Numbered from the stretch's first letter, positions 10,053-18,705 are shown. The stretch: 64,000 nt of DNA from Nocardia terrae (GCF_009760405.1 NZ_WRPP01000003.1:682001-746000), one strand, 5' to 3'. The notes: generated by a model from the sequence alone, not told the origin. A program made the numbers and translations.

Positions 10053-10922
10053 ATGGGCGGGTGGAATACAGCGGACATGCCGGACCAGACCGGCCGGATC
10101 ATCATCGTCACCGGGGCCACCAGCGGCCTGGGCGAGGCCACCGCACGTGCCCTGGCCGGCGCCGGGGCCCAGGTGATCATGGCCTGCCGCAACGAGATCA
10201 AGGCCCAGGCGGCGGCCCGGACCATGCCCGGCGACGTGCAGATCCGCCAGTTGGATCTGGCCGACCTGTCCTCGGTGCGCGCCTTCGCCGACACGGTCGA
10301 GCGGGCGGACGTGCTGATCAACAACGCGGGCGTGATGGCGGTGCCCCAGCGCAAGACCGCCGACGGCTTCGAATTGCAGATCGGCACCAACTATCTCGGT
10401 CACTTCGCGCTGACCGGCCTGCTGCTGGACCGGATTTCGGAGCGGGTGGTGAACACCTCCAGCATCACCCACTTCATCGGCCGCATCGATCTCGAGGACC
10501 TGAACTGGGAGCGGCGCGCCTACTCCCGCTTCGGCGCGTACGCGCAGTCCAAGCTGGCGCTGTTGCTGTTCACCTACGAGCTGCAGCGTCGGCTGGCCGT
10601 CACCGGCTCGCCGAAACTCTCGGTGGCCGCGCACCCCGGCTACGCCGCCACCGAGATCAGTTCCGAGACCCAGAACCTGCTCGAGCAGATCGTCGGGCTC
10701 GGCAACCGGCTCGTGGCGCAGAGCGCCGAGATGGGCGCGCTGCCAACGCTGTACGCCGCCACCGCCGAGGTCGAGCCCGGCGGCTACTACGGACCGGACT
10801 GGTTCAACTGGCGTGGACATCCGACCAAGGTGGGCTCCACCGCGGCCTCCCACGACGAGAAAACCGCCCGGCAGCTCTGGGAGCTGTCCGAGCGGTTGAC
10901 CGGCGTGGAGTTCCGCGTCTGA
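10053..10922 (+). CDS. Short-chain dehydrogenase/reductase, copy 2 (within siderophore locus)
   Basis: 289 aa. Same architecture as the SDR at 2300-3181: 'TGATSGLG' at 20-27, 'NNAG' at 90-93, Tyr163/Lys167 in 'YAQSK'. It begins 23 bp after mbtA, but TAGAGT (10041-10046) ends exactly 6 nt before the ATG, so it probably also has its own leaderless promoter. No SDR of this kind is part of the standard mycobactin pathway, so its position may be incidental, or it may tailor or recycle the siderophore. Function not assigned. Confidence 0.82.
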   Translation: MGGWNTADMPDQTGRIIIVTGATSGLGEATARALAGAGAQVIMACRNEIKAQAAARTMPGDVQIRQLDLADLSSVRAFADTVERADVLINNAGVMAVPQRKTADGFELQIGTNYLGHFALTGLLLDRISERVVNTSSITHFIGRIDLEDLNWERRAYSRFGAYAQSKLALLLFTYELQRRLAVTGSPKLSVAAHPGYAATEISSETQNLLEQIVGLGNRLVAQSAEMGALPTLYAATAEVEPGGYYGPDWFNWRGHPTKVGSTAASHDEKTARQLWELSERLTGVEFRV

Positions 10923-10947
10923 CTCCGCGCCGGCGGTACGGGGCCGG

Positions 10948-12282
10948 TCAGGCGCGCACGACGTACGGCGCGACGCTGCCCAGCTTTTCGCAGGTCTCCT
11001 CGAATTCACGCTCGGGGCGGGACTGTCCGACCACGCCCGCGCCCGCGCGCAGCCACGCGCCCGCGCCGGTCTGGTAGACCGCGCGCAGCACCAGCGTCGC
11101 CTCCAACTCGCCGTCGGGTGAAACCGTCACCACGGCACCGGAATACAGCCCGCGCGGATCGTGATCGAGGCGGAAGACCGCGTCGACGCCCTCCGCCTTG
11201 GGGATGCCGGAGGCGGTGACGGACGGGAACAGCGTCTCCAGCGCGTCCCACGGGCTGCGGTCGGCCGCCAGCCGCCCGCGCACGGTGGACGCCAGATGCT
11301 GCACGCTGCCGCGTTCGCGCACCGCCATGAAATCGGAGACCGCGGTGGTGTCCGGCTCGGCCACGGCCGCGATCTCCGCGAACGAGGTCTGCACCGAGAT
11401 GGCGTGCTCGACAATCTCTTTGGGGTCGCGGACCAGCTCGGCGCGGGCCGCGACATCGAGGTCGCCGCCCCGGCCGAAGGCGCGCGTCCCGGCCAGCGGC
11501 TCGGTGGTGACCACCCGATCCCGGTCCACCGAGGCCACCAGCTCCGGGCTGAACCCCGCGGCCTCCAGTCCGCCCAGCCGCAGCAGGAACGAGCGTGCGG
11601 GCGTGTTGTGCAGGCGGCCGAGCCGGTAGGTCGCCGGAATGTTCACCGCGAAGGGCAGATCCACCTTCCGCGACAGGATCACCTTCTGATACCGGCCCGC
11701 GCCGATCTCGGCGACTCCCGCGGCCACCCGGTCCCGATACCCGGTGGGATCCACGGTGACGTCCACCGGATGCGGCACCGGCGGATCGGTCCGCTGCGCG
11801 GCCGCGATCAGCGCGTGGATGTCCCCGGTCTCGGCGGGCGTCGCACCCGACACCCGGACCCCGGTCGCGTCGATGCGCACCTCGATGCGCGGAATCATCA
11901 AGTGCGCCAGCGTCGCCCGCGGATGCACATGCTCGGTGACGGCCAGCGACCAGGCGCAGAACTCGAATCCGATCCAGCCGAACGCATTCCGGCCGTCCAG
12001 GGGCAGTCCGGCCAGCGCGCGGTCCACGGCCCGCGCGGGACTGCCGGACCAGGCTCCGGCGGTGGTCTTCCCGTCCCAGCTCACCCGCAGCTCATTCGCG
12101 TCCAGCTCGACCCCGCCGAGGGGGTCGGCCGCGAATACCCATTCGCCCGGCCGTTCGTAGACGACATATTCCCCGAAGCGATCCGCCGCCGCGAGCGCGG
12201 AGACCGCCGCGACCGGATCGGTGACGTATTCGCCCCACCGCTGCGCCCCCGCGACCCGTACCCGTTCGTCAGCGACCGACAC
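10948..12282 (-). CDS. mbtI: Salicylate synthase (MbtI-like, chorismate-utilising)
   Basis: 444 aa. Converts chorismate through isochorismate to salicylate and pyruvate. Chorismate-binding core: 'RYQKVILSRK', 'EPLAGTRAFG', 'DPKEIVEHAISVQ' (metal-binding Glu), 'FPSVTASGIPKAEG' and 'GLYSGAV'. Start chosen: GTG 12282 behind GGAGGT. The open frame reaches ATG 12330, but that would place an iron box inside the coding region. The two iron boxes directly upstream predict IdeR control. It converges on the second SDR gene. Confidence 0.92.
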   Translation of the reverse strand: MSVADERVRVAGAQRWGEYVTDPVAAVSALAAADRFGEYVVYERPGEWVFAADPLGGVELDANELRVSWDGKTTAGAWSGSPARAVDRALAGLPLDGRNAFGWIGFEFCAWSLAVTEHVHPRATLAHLMIPRIEVRIDATGVRVSGATPAETGDIHALIAAAQRTDPPVPHPVDVTVDPTGYRDRVAAGVAEIGAGRYQKVILSRKVDLPFAVNIPATYRLGRLHNTPARSFLLRLGGLEAAGFSPELVASVDRDRVVTTEPLAGTRAFGRGGDLDVAARAELVRDPKEIVEHAISVQTSFAEIAAVAEPDTTAVSDFMAVRERGSVQHLASTVRGRLAADRSPWDALETLFPSVTASGIPKAEGVDAVFRLDHDPRGLYSGAVVTVSPDGELEATLVLRAVYQTGAGAWLRAGAGVVGQSRPEREFEETCEKLGSVAPYVVRA

Positions 12283-12290
12283 TAGACCTC

Positions 12291-12309
12291 CAAGGTTATG
12301 CTTACCTAA
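12291..12309. promoter_or_regulatory. IdeR-type iron box, proximal, upstream of mbtI
   Basis: CAAGGTTATGCTTACCTAA; on the minus strand TTAGGTAAGCATAACCTTG, nearly perfect against the IdeR consensus. It overlaps the region just upstream of the mbtI ribosome-binding site. Confidence 0.85.
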
Positions 12310-12318
12310 CTTACGTGC

Positions 12319-12337
12319 CGAGGTTAGCATTACCTTC
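12319..12337. promoter_or_regulatory. IdeR-type iron box, distal, upstream of mbtI
   Basis: CGAGGTTAGCATTACCTTC keeps the AGGTTAG..ACCTT core. Its centre is 28 bp from the proximal box, so two repressor dimer pairs could bind in tandem. Confidence 0.7.
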
Positions 12338-12372
12338 CTAAAAGTGGAGCGCCGAACTTCGGAACGCTGAAG

Positions 12373-12462
12373 GTTCGCGGCCCGCCTCGGCCTGGACTGA
12401 CGGAGCGGGGGAGCGAAGCGGAGGAGCGGAGGAGGGAAGGCCGAGGTAACAGGGCCGCGAAC
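12373..12462. repeat. Long inverted repeat with purine-rich loop, upstream of plsB
   Basis: An 11-bp arm (12373-12383 with 12452-12462) and an inner 8-bp arm (12385-12392 with 12439-12446), separated by small bulges, enclose a 46-nt loop of repeated GGAG/GCGAAG units. The total stem is 19 bp. It lies in the mbtI-plsB divergent gap. It could be a dispersed extragenic palindrome or a very stable 5' leader of plsB. Confidence 0.6.
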
Positions 12463-12527
12463 GCGCCCGCAGCGGAGCGGAGGGCAATAAAATACCGATC
12501 GCAGCGGCTCATGCGGAGGGAACGAAG

Positions 12528-14897
12528 ATGCTCGATCATGACAGCCGGCTCCCCGAAGCCGCGCTCACCGCTCCGCACTCCGTCGTGGCACTGGTCGACG
12601 CGGCCTCCCAGGTGGAACGCGAACTGGTCGGGCACTGGCTCGCCGAGGGCGGCATCGCGCAGGAATTCGGCACCGCCGCGCCCGTCACCCAGATCGACCT
12701 CGACCCCGCCGCGGTCACCGATCGGCTGGTCGGACGCAGCGACGATCCGCTGGTGGTGCCGGTGCGGGTGCTGTGGCTGCCGCCCGAGCGAGACGGCGTG
12801 CGGCGCACCACCTTCAGCGACCTGCTCACCATGACCAACCCCCGCAAGCCCAATCGGCTCGTGCAGCGCCGATTGCTGAGCAAGGCCCCCGACCGACACC
12901 TGGTGCTGACCGGCGCACCCGCCCGGCTCAGCGCGCTGCGGGCCAACAATCCCGGATCCGCCGCGGCCCCCGACGCTTTCGGGCGCGCCATCGTGCGCGC
13001 GGGCATCGTCGCGCTCGAACGCGCCGAACGCGCCGTCATCGGCGACCGGTACAAGGTGCCGCGGCTGGTGGTCGAGGAAATCCTCGACTCGCCCGAATTC
13101 CTGCGGCGGCTCGACGCCATCGCCGAGGAGACCGGGGTGCCCGCGCGCGAGGCCTACCGGCGGGCCGAGCGGGGACTGCGGGAACTCGTCGCCGCCCAGT
13201 CGCGCCTGGTGTCGGACCTGTTCACCCAGGCCATGCGGCCCGTGCACGCCTCCACCTGGAAGGTGGACTCCGACGAGTCCGGACTGGACCGGCTGCGCAC
13301 CCTGAACCGGCGCTACCCGCTGGTCTTCCTGCCCTCGCACCGCTCCTATGTGGACGCCTTCGTGCTCGGAGACATCCTGGCGCGCAACGACTTCCCGCCC
13401 AATCACGTGGTCGGCGGGGCCAACCTGAAGTTCTGGCCGATCGGCCCGATCGCGCGACGCACCGGAACCGTGTTCATCCGCCGCAGCTTCGGCGACGACG
13501 AGGTCTACAAGGCCGTCGTCGAGGAGTACTTCGCCTACCTGCTCACCAAGCGCTTCAACCTGGAGTGGTACTTCGAGGGCGGGCGCACCCGCACCGGGAA
13601 ACTCCGCCCGCCCCGCTACGGACTGCTGAACTACCTTGCGGCGGCACTGCGTTCGAAACGCATCGACGACGTCATGCTGGTGCCGGTCTCCATCACCTAC
13701 GAGCGGCTCAACGAGATCGGGGCCATCGCCGACGAACAGACCGGCGGCAGCAAGCAGGCCGAGGGCCTGGCCTGGCTGGCCCGCTACGTGCGCAACCAGC
13801 AGCACTCGGCCGGGCACGTGTACGTGCGCTTCGGGACCCCGCTCTCGGCCCGCGACCGGCTGGCCGCACTCGGGGATCCGCTGGCGGCACACCCGAATCC
13901 GGCCCCCGAGCAGATCGTCGAACTCGAGCACCGGGCCGTGCAGCGGCTGGCCTTCGAGGTCGCGGTCGGCATCAACGACGTCACCCCGATCACCGTCAAC
14001 GCCCTCACCACCCTGGTGTTGCTGGGCGTGCACGAACGCGCCCTGACCCGCCACGAACTGCGCGCCGCCATCGCGCCCGTGCTCGGCTACATCGAGAACC
14101 GGGACCTGCCGCGCGGCGAACTCGCCACGCTGCGTGACGATCACCGGCTGGCCGTGGTGCTCGAGCAGCTGGCCATCGCCAAGGTGGTGACCGTGTACCG
14201 CGGCGGGCTGGAACCGGTGTACGCCATTCACGCCGGAGCGCACCTCGAGGCCGCGTTCTACCGCAACAGCGCCGTGCACTGGTTCGTCAATCGCGCCATT
14301 CTCGAACTGGCCATCCTCACCGCCATGGAGGCCCCCGAGGGCGATCAGCTGCGGGTCGGCTGGGAGGCCGCCTACCGGCTGCGGGACCTGCTCAAGTTCG
14401 AGTTCTTCTTCCCCGAACGGGCCGAGTTCACCAGCCAGCTGACCGCGGAGATGCTGCTCGTGGACCCCGAATGGCACCGCCGCACCGCCGCGGGCACCGT
14501 CGGCACCGAAATCCTGGCCCGGCTGGCCGAATCCGGGTTCATGATGGCGCACCGGGTGCTGCGCTCCTTCATCGACGCGCAACTGGTGGTCGCCGAACGC
14601 CTCGCGGCCCGCGATCCCGTACTGCCGGTCGACAGGAAGGCTTTCGTCGACGAGTGCCTGCATGTCGGCAAGCAGATGCTGCTGCAGCAGCGCCTGCACA
14701 GCCCCGAATCGGTGTCCTCCGAATTGTTCGGCAGCGCTCTCAAACTCGCCGACAACCACGGCCTGCTCGCCTCCGACGAGGAACCCGCCGAGCTGGCCGC
14801 CCGCCGGGTCCGCTTCGCCGGGGAACTGCGCGCCATCAGCGGACGCATCTCCCGCGCCGCCACCCTCGACCCCTCCAACCGGCTGGAAACGCTATGA
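12528..14897 (+). CDS. plsB: Glycerol-3-phosphate 1-O-acyltransferase (PlsB-like)
   Basis: 789 aa, ATG 12528. First acylation of glycerol-3-phosphate in phospholipid and triacylglycerol synthesis; peripheral membrane enzyme. Acyltransferase block I 'SHRSYVD' at 270-276 (HX4D), 'GGANL', block III 'FEGGRTRTGK' at 349-358 and block IV 'VPVSITYERL' are all visible. Length and domain order match the large PlsB family rather than the short PlsC family. Its stop overlaps the start of the HAD-PlsC gene (ATGA), so the two successive acylation enzymes are translationally coupled. The gap upstream carries a long hairpin. Confidence 0.9.
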   Translation: MLDHDSRLPEAALTAPHSVVALVDAASQVERELVGHWLAEGGIAQEFGTAAPVTQIDLDPAAVTDRLVGRSDDPLVVPVRVLWLPPERDGVRRTTFSDLLTMTNPRKPNRLVQRRLLSKAPDRHLVLTGAPARLSALRANNPGSAAAPDAFGRAIVRAGIVALERAERAVIGDRYKVPRLVVEEILDSPEFLRRLDAIAEETGVPAREAYRRAERGLRELVAAQSRLVSDLFTQAMRPVHASTWKVDSDESGLDRLRTLNRRYPLVFLPSHRSYVDAFVLGDILARNDFPPNHVVGGANLKFWPIGPIARRTGTVFIRRSFGDDEVYKAVVEEYFAYLLTKRFNLEWYFEGGRTRTGKLRPPRYGLLNYLAAALRSKRIDDVMLVPVSITYERLNEIGAIADEQTGGSKQAEGLAWLARYVRNQQHSAGHVYVRFGTPLSARDRLAALGDPLAAHPNPAPEQIVELEHRAVQRLAFEVAVGINDVTPITVNALTTLVLLGVHERALTRHELRAAIAPVLGYIENRDLPRGELATLRDDHRLAVVLEQLAIAKVVTVYRGGLEPVYAIHAGAHLEAAFYRNSAVHWFVNRAILELAILTAMEAPEGDQLRVGWEAAYRLRDLLKFEFFFPERAEFTSQLTAEMLLVDPEWHRRTAAGTVGTEILARLAESGFMMAHRVLRSFIDAQLVVAERLAARDPVLPVDRKAFVDECLHVGKQMLLQQRLHSPESVSSELFGSALKLADNHGLLASDEEPAELAARRVRFAGELRAISGRISRAATLDPSNRLETL

Positions 14898-16414
14898 CAC
14901 ACCGGGTCCGGGGAATCGCGGCGGGCAGACCCACGCTCCCGCTCCGGCCCGGGGTCGGCGTCACCCAACGGCCCATCGGCGCAATGGATCTCGCCCAGGC
15001 CCTGGCGACGGTGCGCACCGGACCGCAGGGCCCGCGCATCGCGGCCGTCTTCGACTTCGGCGGCACCGTGGTGAACGGCTTCAACCCGCCGCCGCTGCCG
15101 CGCCGACTGCTGCTGCGGCGCGGCAGCACCCGGGGCGCGCTCACCGCCGGACTGCTGGGCAGTATTCGCGGGGCGCGCAGCGAAGGCGAGTACGAGCGAT
15201 TCCTGCAGTACGTCATGTACGCCTGGGCCGGGGTGCCCGAATCCGAGCTGGAAGAACTCGGCCGGCAGATCTTCGCGCACGACGTGTACGGGCACATCTA
15301 TCCGGAGGCATGGCGGCTGGTCCGCGAGCACGAGGCCGCGGGGCACACCCTGCTGCTGGTCAGTTCGGTCACCCGCTACCAGGTCGCGCCGGTGGCCGAG
15401 GAGCTCGGCATTCCGAACGTGCTGTGCACCGACATGGCCGTGCAGGACGGCGTGCTCACCGGGCACGTGGCGGGAAAGCCGCTCTGGCGCAACGGCAAAG
15501 CCGACGCCGTCCGCCGCTTCGCCATCGCCCGCGACCTCGATCTCACCCGCAGCCGGGTCTACGCCGACAGCGCCGCCGACCTGCCCCTGCTACAGCTCGC
15601 CGGGTACCCGGTAGCGGTGAACCCGGACCCCCGGGTGGTGCTGGAGGCGGCCGAAAAGGATTGGCCGGTCCTGCATTTCCGGCCCCGGCAGTCCCCCGGC
15701 ACCCTCGACTACGCCCGCACCCTGGCCGGCTTCACCGGACTGCTGGGCGGCGCCCTGTTCGGCGTCGCCGCCAAGGCGCACACCAAACAGCGCCGCCAGA
15801 TGGCGGATTCGATGATGACCTACGCCGCGGACTCGACCCTGCGCAGCACAGGGGTCAAGGTTCGGGTCGTCGGCGCCGAGCACGCCCGGGCCCCGCGCCC
15901 GGCCGTGTTCATCTTCAACCACCAGAGCCAGTTCGACATCGTGGTGGTGGCCGAGGTATTGGGCACCGGATTCACCGGGGTCGCCAAGCGGGAGATCACC
16001 AAGAACCCGGTCTTCGGCCCCCTCATGCGATTCGTCGAGGTGACCTTCATCGACCGCGCGAACACCGCCGTCGCCAAGGCCGAGCTGGCGCCGGTCGTCG
16101 ACACCCTGCGCGGCGGGCTGTCGGTCGTCATCGCCCCGGAGGGCACCCGCTCACTGACCCCGCGCGTCGGCCCCTTCAAGAAGGGGGCCTTCCACATCGC
16201 CATCCAGGCCGGGGTCCCGGTCATTCCGGTGGTGATCCGGAACGCCGGTGAAATCGCCTGGCGCAATTCAGCGGTCGTCCGCAAGGGCATCGTGGACGTG
16301 GCCGTCCTGCCGCCGATCGATGTCAGCGGCTGGGATCCGAGCCATATGGACGCCGAAGTGGAGGGTGTCCGTCAGCTTTTCGTGGACACCCTGCTGCACT
16401 GGCCGGAGAGCTAG
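14894..16414 (+). CDS. plsC: HAD-like domain fused to 1-acylglycerol-3-phosphate acyltransferase (PlsC)
   Basis: 506 aa. The N-terminal part (about 45-285) is a HAD-IB domain, 'FDFGGT' at 53-58. The C-terminal part (about 320-500) is PlsC, with 'NHQSQFD' (His343, Asp348), 'FIDRANT' and 'PEGTR' at 415-419. Mycobacteria have the same fusion next to plsB. In the HAD nucleophile motif DxDxT the second Asp is Gly56, which should impair classic phosphatase chemistry, so the HAD part may be regulatory or altered. PlsC makes phosphatidic acid. The stop codon overlaps that of the convergent ppm gene. Confidence 0.85.
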   Translation: MTHRVRGIAAGRPTLPLRPGVGVTQRPIGAMDLAQALATVRTGPQGPRIAAVFDFGGTVVNGFNPPPLPRRLLLRRGSTRGALTAGLLGSIRGARSEGEYERFLQYVMYAWAGVPESELEELGRQIFAHDVYGHIYPEAWRLVREHEAAGHTLLLVSSVTRYQVAPVAEELGIPNVLCTDMAVQDGVLTGHVAGKPLWRNGKADAVRRFAIARDLDLTRSRVYADSAADLPLLQLAGYPVAVNPDPRVVLEAAEKDWPVLHFRPRQSPGTLDYARTLAGFTGLLGGALFGVAAKAHTKQRRQMADSMMTYAADSTLRSTGVKVRVVGAEHARAPRPAVFIFNHQSQFDIVVVAEVLGTGFTGVAKREITKNPVFGPLMRFVEVTFIDRANTAVAKAELAPVVDTLRGGLSVVIAPEGTRSLTPRVGPFKKGAFHIAIQAGVPVIPVVIRNAGEIAWRNSAVVRKGIVDVAVLPPIDVSGWDPSHMDAEVEGVRQLFVDTLLHWPES

Positions 16415-17130
16415 ACCGCGCGGCCGAACAGCAGCTTCCACGGCATGGCCGCGGACTCCAGCTGCACCTTGAGGCTCATCTTGGACGCGCCCTTGGTGCG
16501 CTCCTCGAAGCGGATCGGCACCTCGGCAATGCTGATGCCCTGCTTGACCGTCCGGTAGTTCATCTCCACCTGGAACGAGTAGCCGTTCGACTTGATCGAG
16601 GCCACGTCGATGGCGCGCAGCGTATCCGCCTTCCACGCCTTGAAACCGGCGGTGGCGTCCTTGACGCCCAGGCGCAGAATCGTATTCACGTAGAAGTTGG
16701 CCCACGCCGAGAGCGCCTTGCGGTACCACTTCCACTCCGCGGCGGTGGAACCGCCGGGGACGTAACGGGATCCGAGGACCACGCCCGCGTCGGTGGACTC
16801 CAGCTTGTCCAGCATGGCCGGGATGACCTCGGCCGGATGCGACAGATCGGCGTCCATCTGGATGACGACGTCGGCGCCCTCGTCCAGCGCCTTGGTGATG
16901 CCGGCGATGTAGGCCCGGCCCAGACCGTCCTTCTCGGTGCGGTGCAGCACGCTCACCACGTTCGGCAGGTCGGCGGCCAGCTTGTCGGCCACCTCACCCG
17001 TACCGTCGGGCGAATTGTCGTCCACCACCAGCACGTGCAGGTCGGCCACCGGTAGCGCGGTCAGCCGCTCCACCGCCACCGGCAGGTTCTCCCGCTCGTT
17101 GTAGGTCGGCACCACCACGGTGACCTTCAA
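16411..17130 (-). CDS. Polyprenol monophosphomannose synthase (GT2, Ppm/DPM1-like)
   Basis: 239 aa. Transfers mannose from GDP-mannose to polyprenyl phosphate, the donor for lipomannan/lipoarabinomannan and protein mannosylation. Features: 'VVPTYNERENLP' at the N-terminus, 'DDNSPDGT' at 37-44, DxD at 93-95 within 'MDADLSHP', 'GSRYVPGG' and 'KSNGYSFQVEM'. It is a stand-alone catalytic domain without the apolipoprotein N-acyltransferase-like membrane part found fused in M. tuberculosis Ppm1. Start is TTG 17130 with GGGAGGG upstream. Confidence 0.88.
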   Translation of the reverse strand: MKVTVVVPTYNERENLPVAVERLTALPVADLHVLVVDDNSPDGTGEVADKLAADLPNVVSVLHRTEKDGLGRAYIAGITKALDEGADVVIQMDADLSHPAEVIPAMLDKLESTDAGVVLGSRYVPGGSTAAEWKWYRKALSAWANFYVNTILRLGVKDATAGFKAWKADTLRAIDVASIKSNGYSFQVEMNYRTVKQGISIAEVPIRFEERTKGASKMSLKVQLESAAMPWKLLFGRAV

Positions 17131-17235
17131 GGTTTACCCTCCCGCTTGGTCGTTTTCTGGCTACGAAACCGTACCTGGTCCGCCTGAGTGTCCCGTGAGC
17201 GCACCAGCACGTGCGTCACCCCCATCACTCCGGCG

Positions 17236-17406
17236 TCAGTCGCCGTCCTTCTGGTCGGCGGCCCGATTCCGCTCCCGCACAATATCCAACGCCCGCTCCG
17301 CTGTCGCCTTATCGGGGTAGGGACCCATCACCTCCGCGAACCAATGCTGCTTCCCCTGCTCGGCCCGATTGTGTTTGAGGCAGTAATACCACTGGTCATC
17401 AGCCAT
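17236..17406 (-). CDS. Small conserved hypothetical, SPOR-like
   Basis: 56 aa, ATG 17406. The fold implied by 'QWYYCLKHNRAEQG', 'FAEVMGPYPDKATAERALDIVRERN' resembles the SPOR-type small proteins annotated in other Actinobacteria. No signal peptide or membrane segment. It lies just downstream of the tRNA cluster on the same strand, separated from it by a terminator hairpin. Function unknown. Confidence 0.65.
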   Translation of the reverse strand: MADDQWYYCLKHNRAEQGKQHWFAEVMGPYPDKATAERALDIVRERNRAADQKDGD

Positions 17407-17475
17407 GAATCCCAGCATCCCACCAAGATCAGCACCGAAGGTGCGAACACGCGAAGAAGCCCCGGAACGCCGAAA

Positions 17476-17498
17476 GACCCCGTCCGATGGACGGGGTC
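17476..17498 (-). terminator. Terminator of the tRNA Glu-Asp-Phe transcript
   Basis: A 10-bp perfect stem (17476-17485 with 17489-17498) with a 3-nt loop, followed on the minus strand by TTTCGG, 9 nt after the tRNA-Phe CCA. Confidence 0.75.
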
Positions 17499-17507
17499 TC
17501 CCAGAAC

Positions 17508-17584
17508 TGGTGGCCAAGGCCGGGATCGAACCGGCGACCTTCCGCTTTTCAGGCGGACGCTCGTACCAACTGAGCTACCTGGCC
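17508..17584 (-). tRNA. tRNA-Phe (GAA)
   Basis: 77 nt including an encoded CCA. Minus strand begins GGCCAGGTAGCTCAG; the anticodon loop CTGAAAA gives GAA; the T-arm GGTTCGATCC and a matching acceptor stem are present. Third in the cluster Glu-Asp-Phe. Confidence 0.95.
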
Positions 17585-17621
17585 GAAAGGCACCCGATAC
17601 GAATGCCAAGCGTTGTTACTG

Positions 17622-17695
17622 CGACCCTGACGGGACTCGAACCCGCGACCTCCGCCGTGACAGGGCGGCGCGCTAACCAACTGCGCCACAGGGCC
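17622..17695 (-). tRNA. tRNA-Asp (GTC)
   Basis: 74 nt. Minus strand begins GGCCCTGTGGCGCAG; anticodon loop CTGTCAC (GTC); T-arm GGTTCGAGTCC. No encoded CCA. Discriminator base G, as usual for tRNA-Asp. Confidence 0.95.
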
Positions 17696-17731
17696 TTGCT
17701 ACTTGCTCCGACAACCATGTTTCCATGGTTG

Positions 17732-17804
17732 TACCCCCTACGGGATTCGAACCCGCGCTACCGCCTTGAAAGGGCGGCGTCCTAGGCCGCTAGACGAAGG
17801 GGGC
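17732..17804 (-). tRNA. tRNA-Glu (TTC)
   Basis: 73 nt. Minus strand begins GCCCCCTTCGTCTAG; anticodon loop CTTTCAA (TTC); T-arm GGTTCGAATCC; discriminator A. First of the three tRNAs. A possible promoter lies upstream: TTGGGA (17884-17889), 18-bp spacer, TAAGCT (17860-17865). Confidence 0.95.
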
Positions 17805-17898
17805 CCGCCGGATCTCTCCGGACCGTTTGCTTGCAACGGCTTCCGTTGGGAGCGGAGATAGCTTATGACAGGCTCCGCGTTATTCCCAAATCAGCTGG

Positions 17899-18564
17899 TC
17901 AGAGTCCCAAGTTGAGATCTTCGAGCTTCGCGGACACCCGCCAGCCGGTGCGGCGGAACTCCTCGGTCCACTCCGGTGTCGCGGTGGCGTCCACGATCAC
18001 CTCGAGCGCCTCGGCGAACCGGGACCGCAGATCCACCGGACCCGCCAGCACATCGGCGATATAACGCTGGCCGGCCAGCGCCGCCGCCAAGGTGCGGGTG
18101 AAGCGGTCCGGGTCGGCGTCCGAGCGCAACTGCTTGTGCTCGATGGCGCGCACCGCGAGCTGCCGGATGGCCCGCCCGAGGATGCGGCCGCCACCGGCCT
18201 GGATGTCGCGGTAGAACTCCGGCTCGATGATGAGCCGGAACTCGGCCTGGATGATGATGTCGTTCTCCAGCCGCAGCGCGATCTCGTCGATCATGCCGTG
18301 CAGCACGTCGAGTGGACCGAGATCGGTTCTGGCGAGCCACCTTTCGGTGGATACCCGATAGCGGTCGACCGCCGCCTCCAGCACCGCGCGCGCCAAGTCC
18401 TCCTTGGAGTCGAAGTGAAAGTACATGGCCCCCTTGGTCGCCCGGGAGCCTTCCAATATGCGGTTGAGCGATGCAGCGGCATAGCCGCTCTTCCCGAACT
18501 CAACGGCGGCGGACCTGATGATCGCCGCGCGTGTCCGGCGGGCCCGCTCTTGCTGCCGTGCCAT
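17899..18564 (-). CDS. TetR-family regulator, gamma-butyrolactone receptor (ScbR/ArpA)-like
   Basis: 221 aa, ATG 18564 with GGAGG upstream. The N-terminal helix-turn-helix (about 8-55: 'RTRAAIIRSAAVEF', 'YAAASLNRI', 'KGAMYFHFDSKEDLA') has the sequence style of the butyrolactone-receptor subgroup of TetR repressors, including 'GAMYFHF'. The C-terminal ligand domain is of the usual length. Members repress by binding ARE palindromes and release on binding a diffusible autoinducer. ARE-like sequences lie upstream (18671-18684 and 18706-18731), so autorepression is likely. No AfsA-type synthase is in the window. Confidence 0.8.
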   Translation of the reverse strand: MARQQERARRTRAAIIRSAAVEFGKSGYAAASLNRILEGSRATKGAMYFHFDSKEDLARAVLEAAVDRYRVSTERWLARTDLGPLDVLHGMIDEIALRLENDIIIQAEFRLIIEPEFYRDIQAGGGRILGRAIRQLAVRAIEHKQLRSDADPDRFTRTLAAALAGQRYIADVLAGPVDLRSRFAEALEVIVDATATPEWTEEFRRTGWRVSAKLEDLNLGL

Positions 18565-18670
18565 GCTCGAAACGCCTCCGAAGCTAGCTAACCGTCGCCG
18601 ACCGGTTCCCCGGCCTCGACGCAAAGTTACGTGTCTTTCAAATACTTCAAATCGGGCTACGCCCGGAATT

Positions 18671-18684
18671 ACCAAACCTTTGGT
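18671..18684. promoter_or_regulatory. Palindrome upstream of the TetR gene
   Basis: ACCAAACCTTTGGT, a perfect palindrome with arms ACCAAA/TTTGGT around CC, 107 bp upstream of the regulator start. It resembles the core of autoregulatory elements bound by butyrolactone receptors. Confidence 0.55.
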
Positions 18685-18705
18685 ACGAAAAAGCGCGAAA
18701 AACTT

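Noticed and set aside
12330..14759. Minus-strand open frame of 809 codons opposite plsB
   Set aside because: No recognisable motif and low-complexity translation; the plus-strand PlsB shows all acyltransferase blocks.
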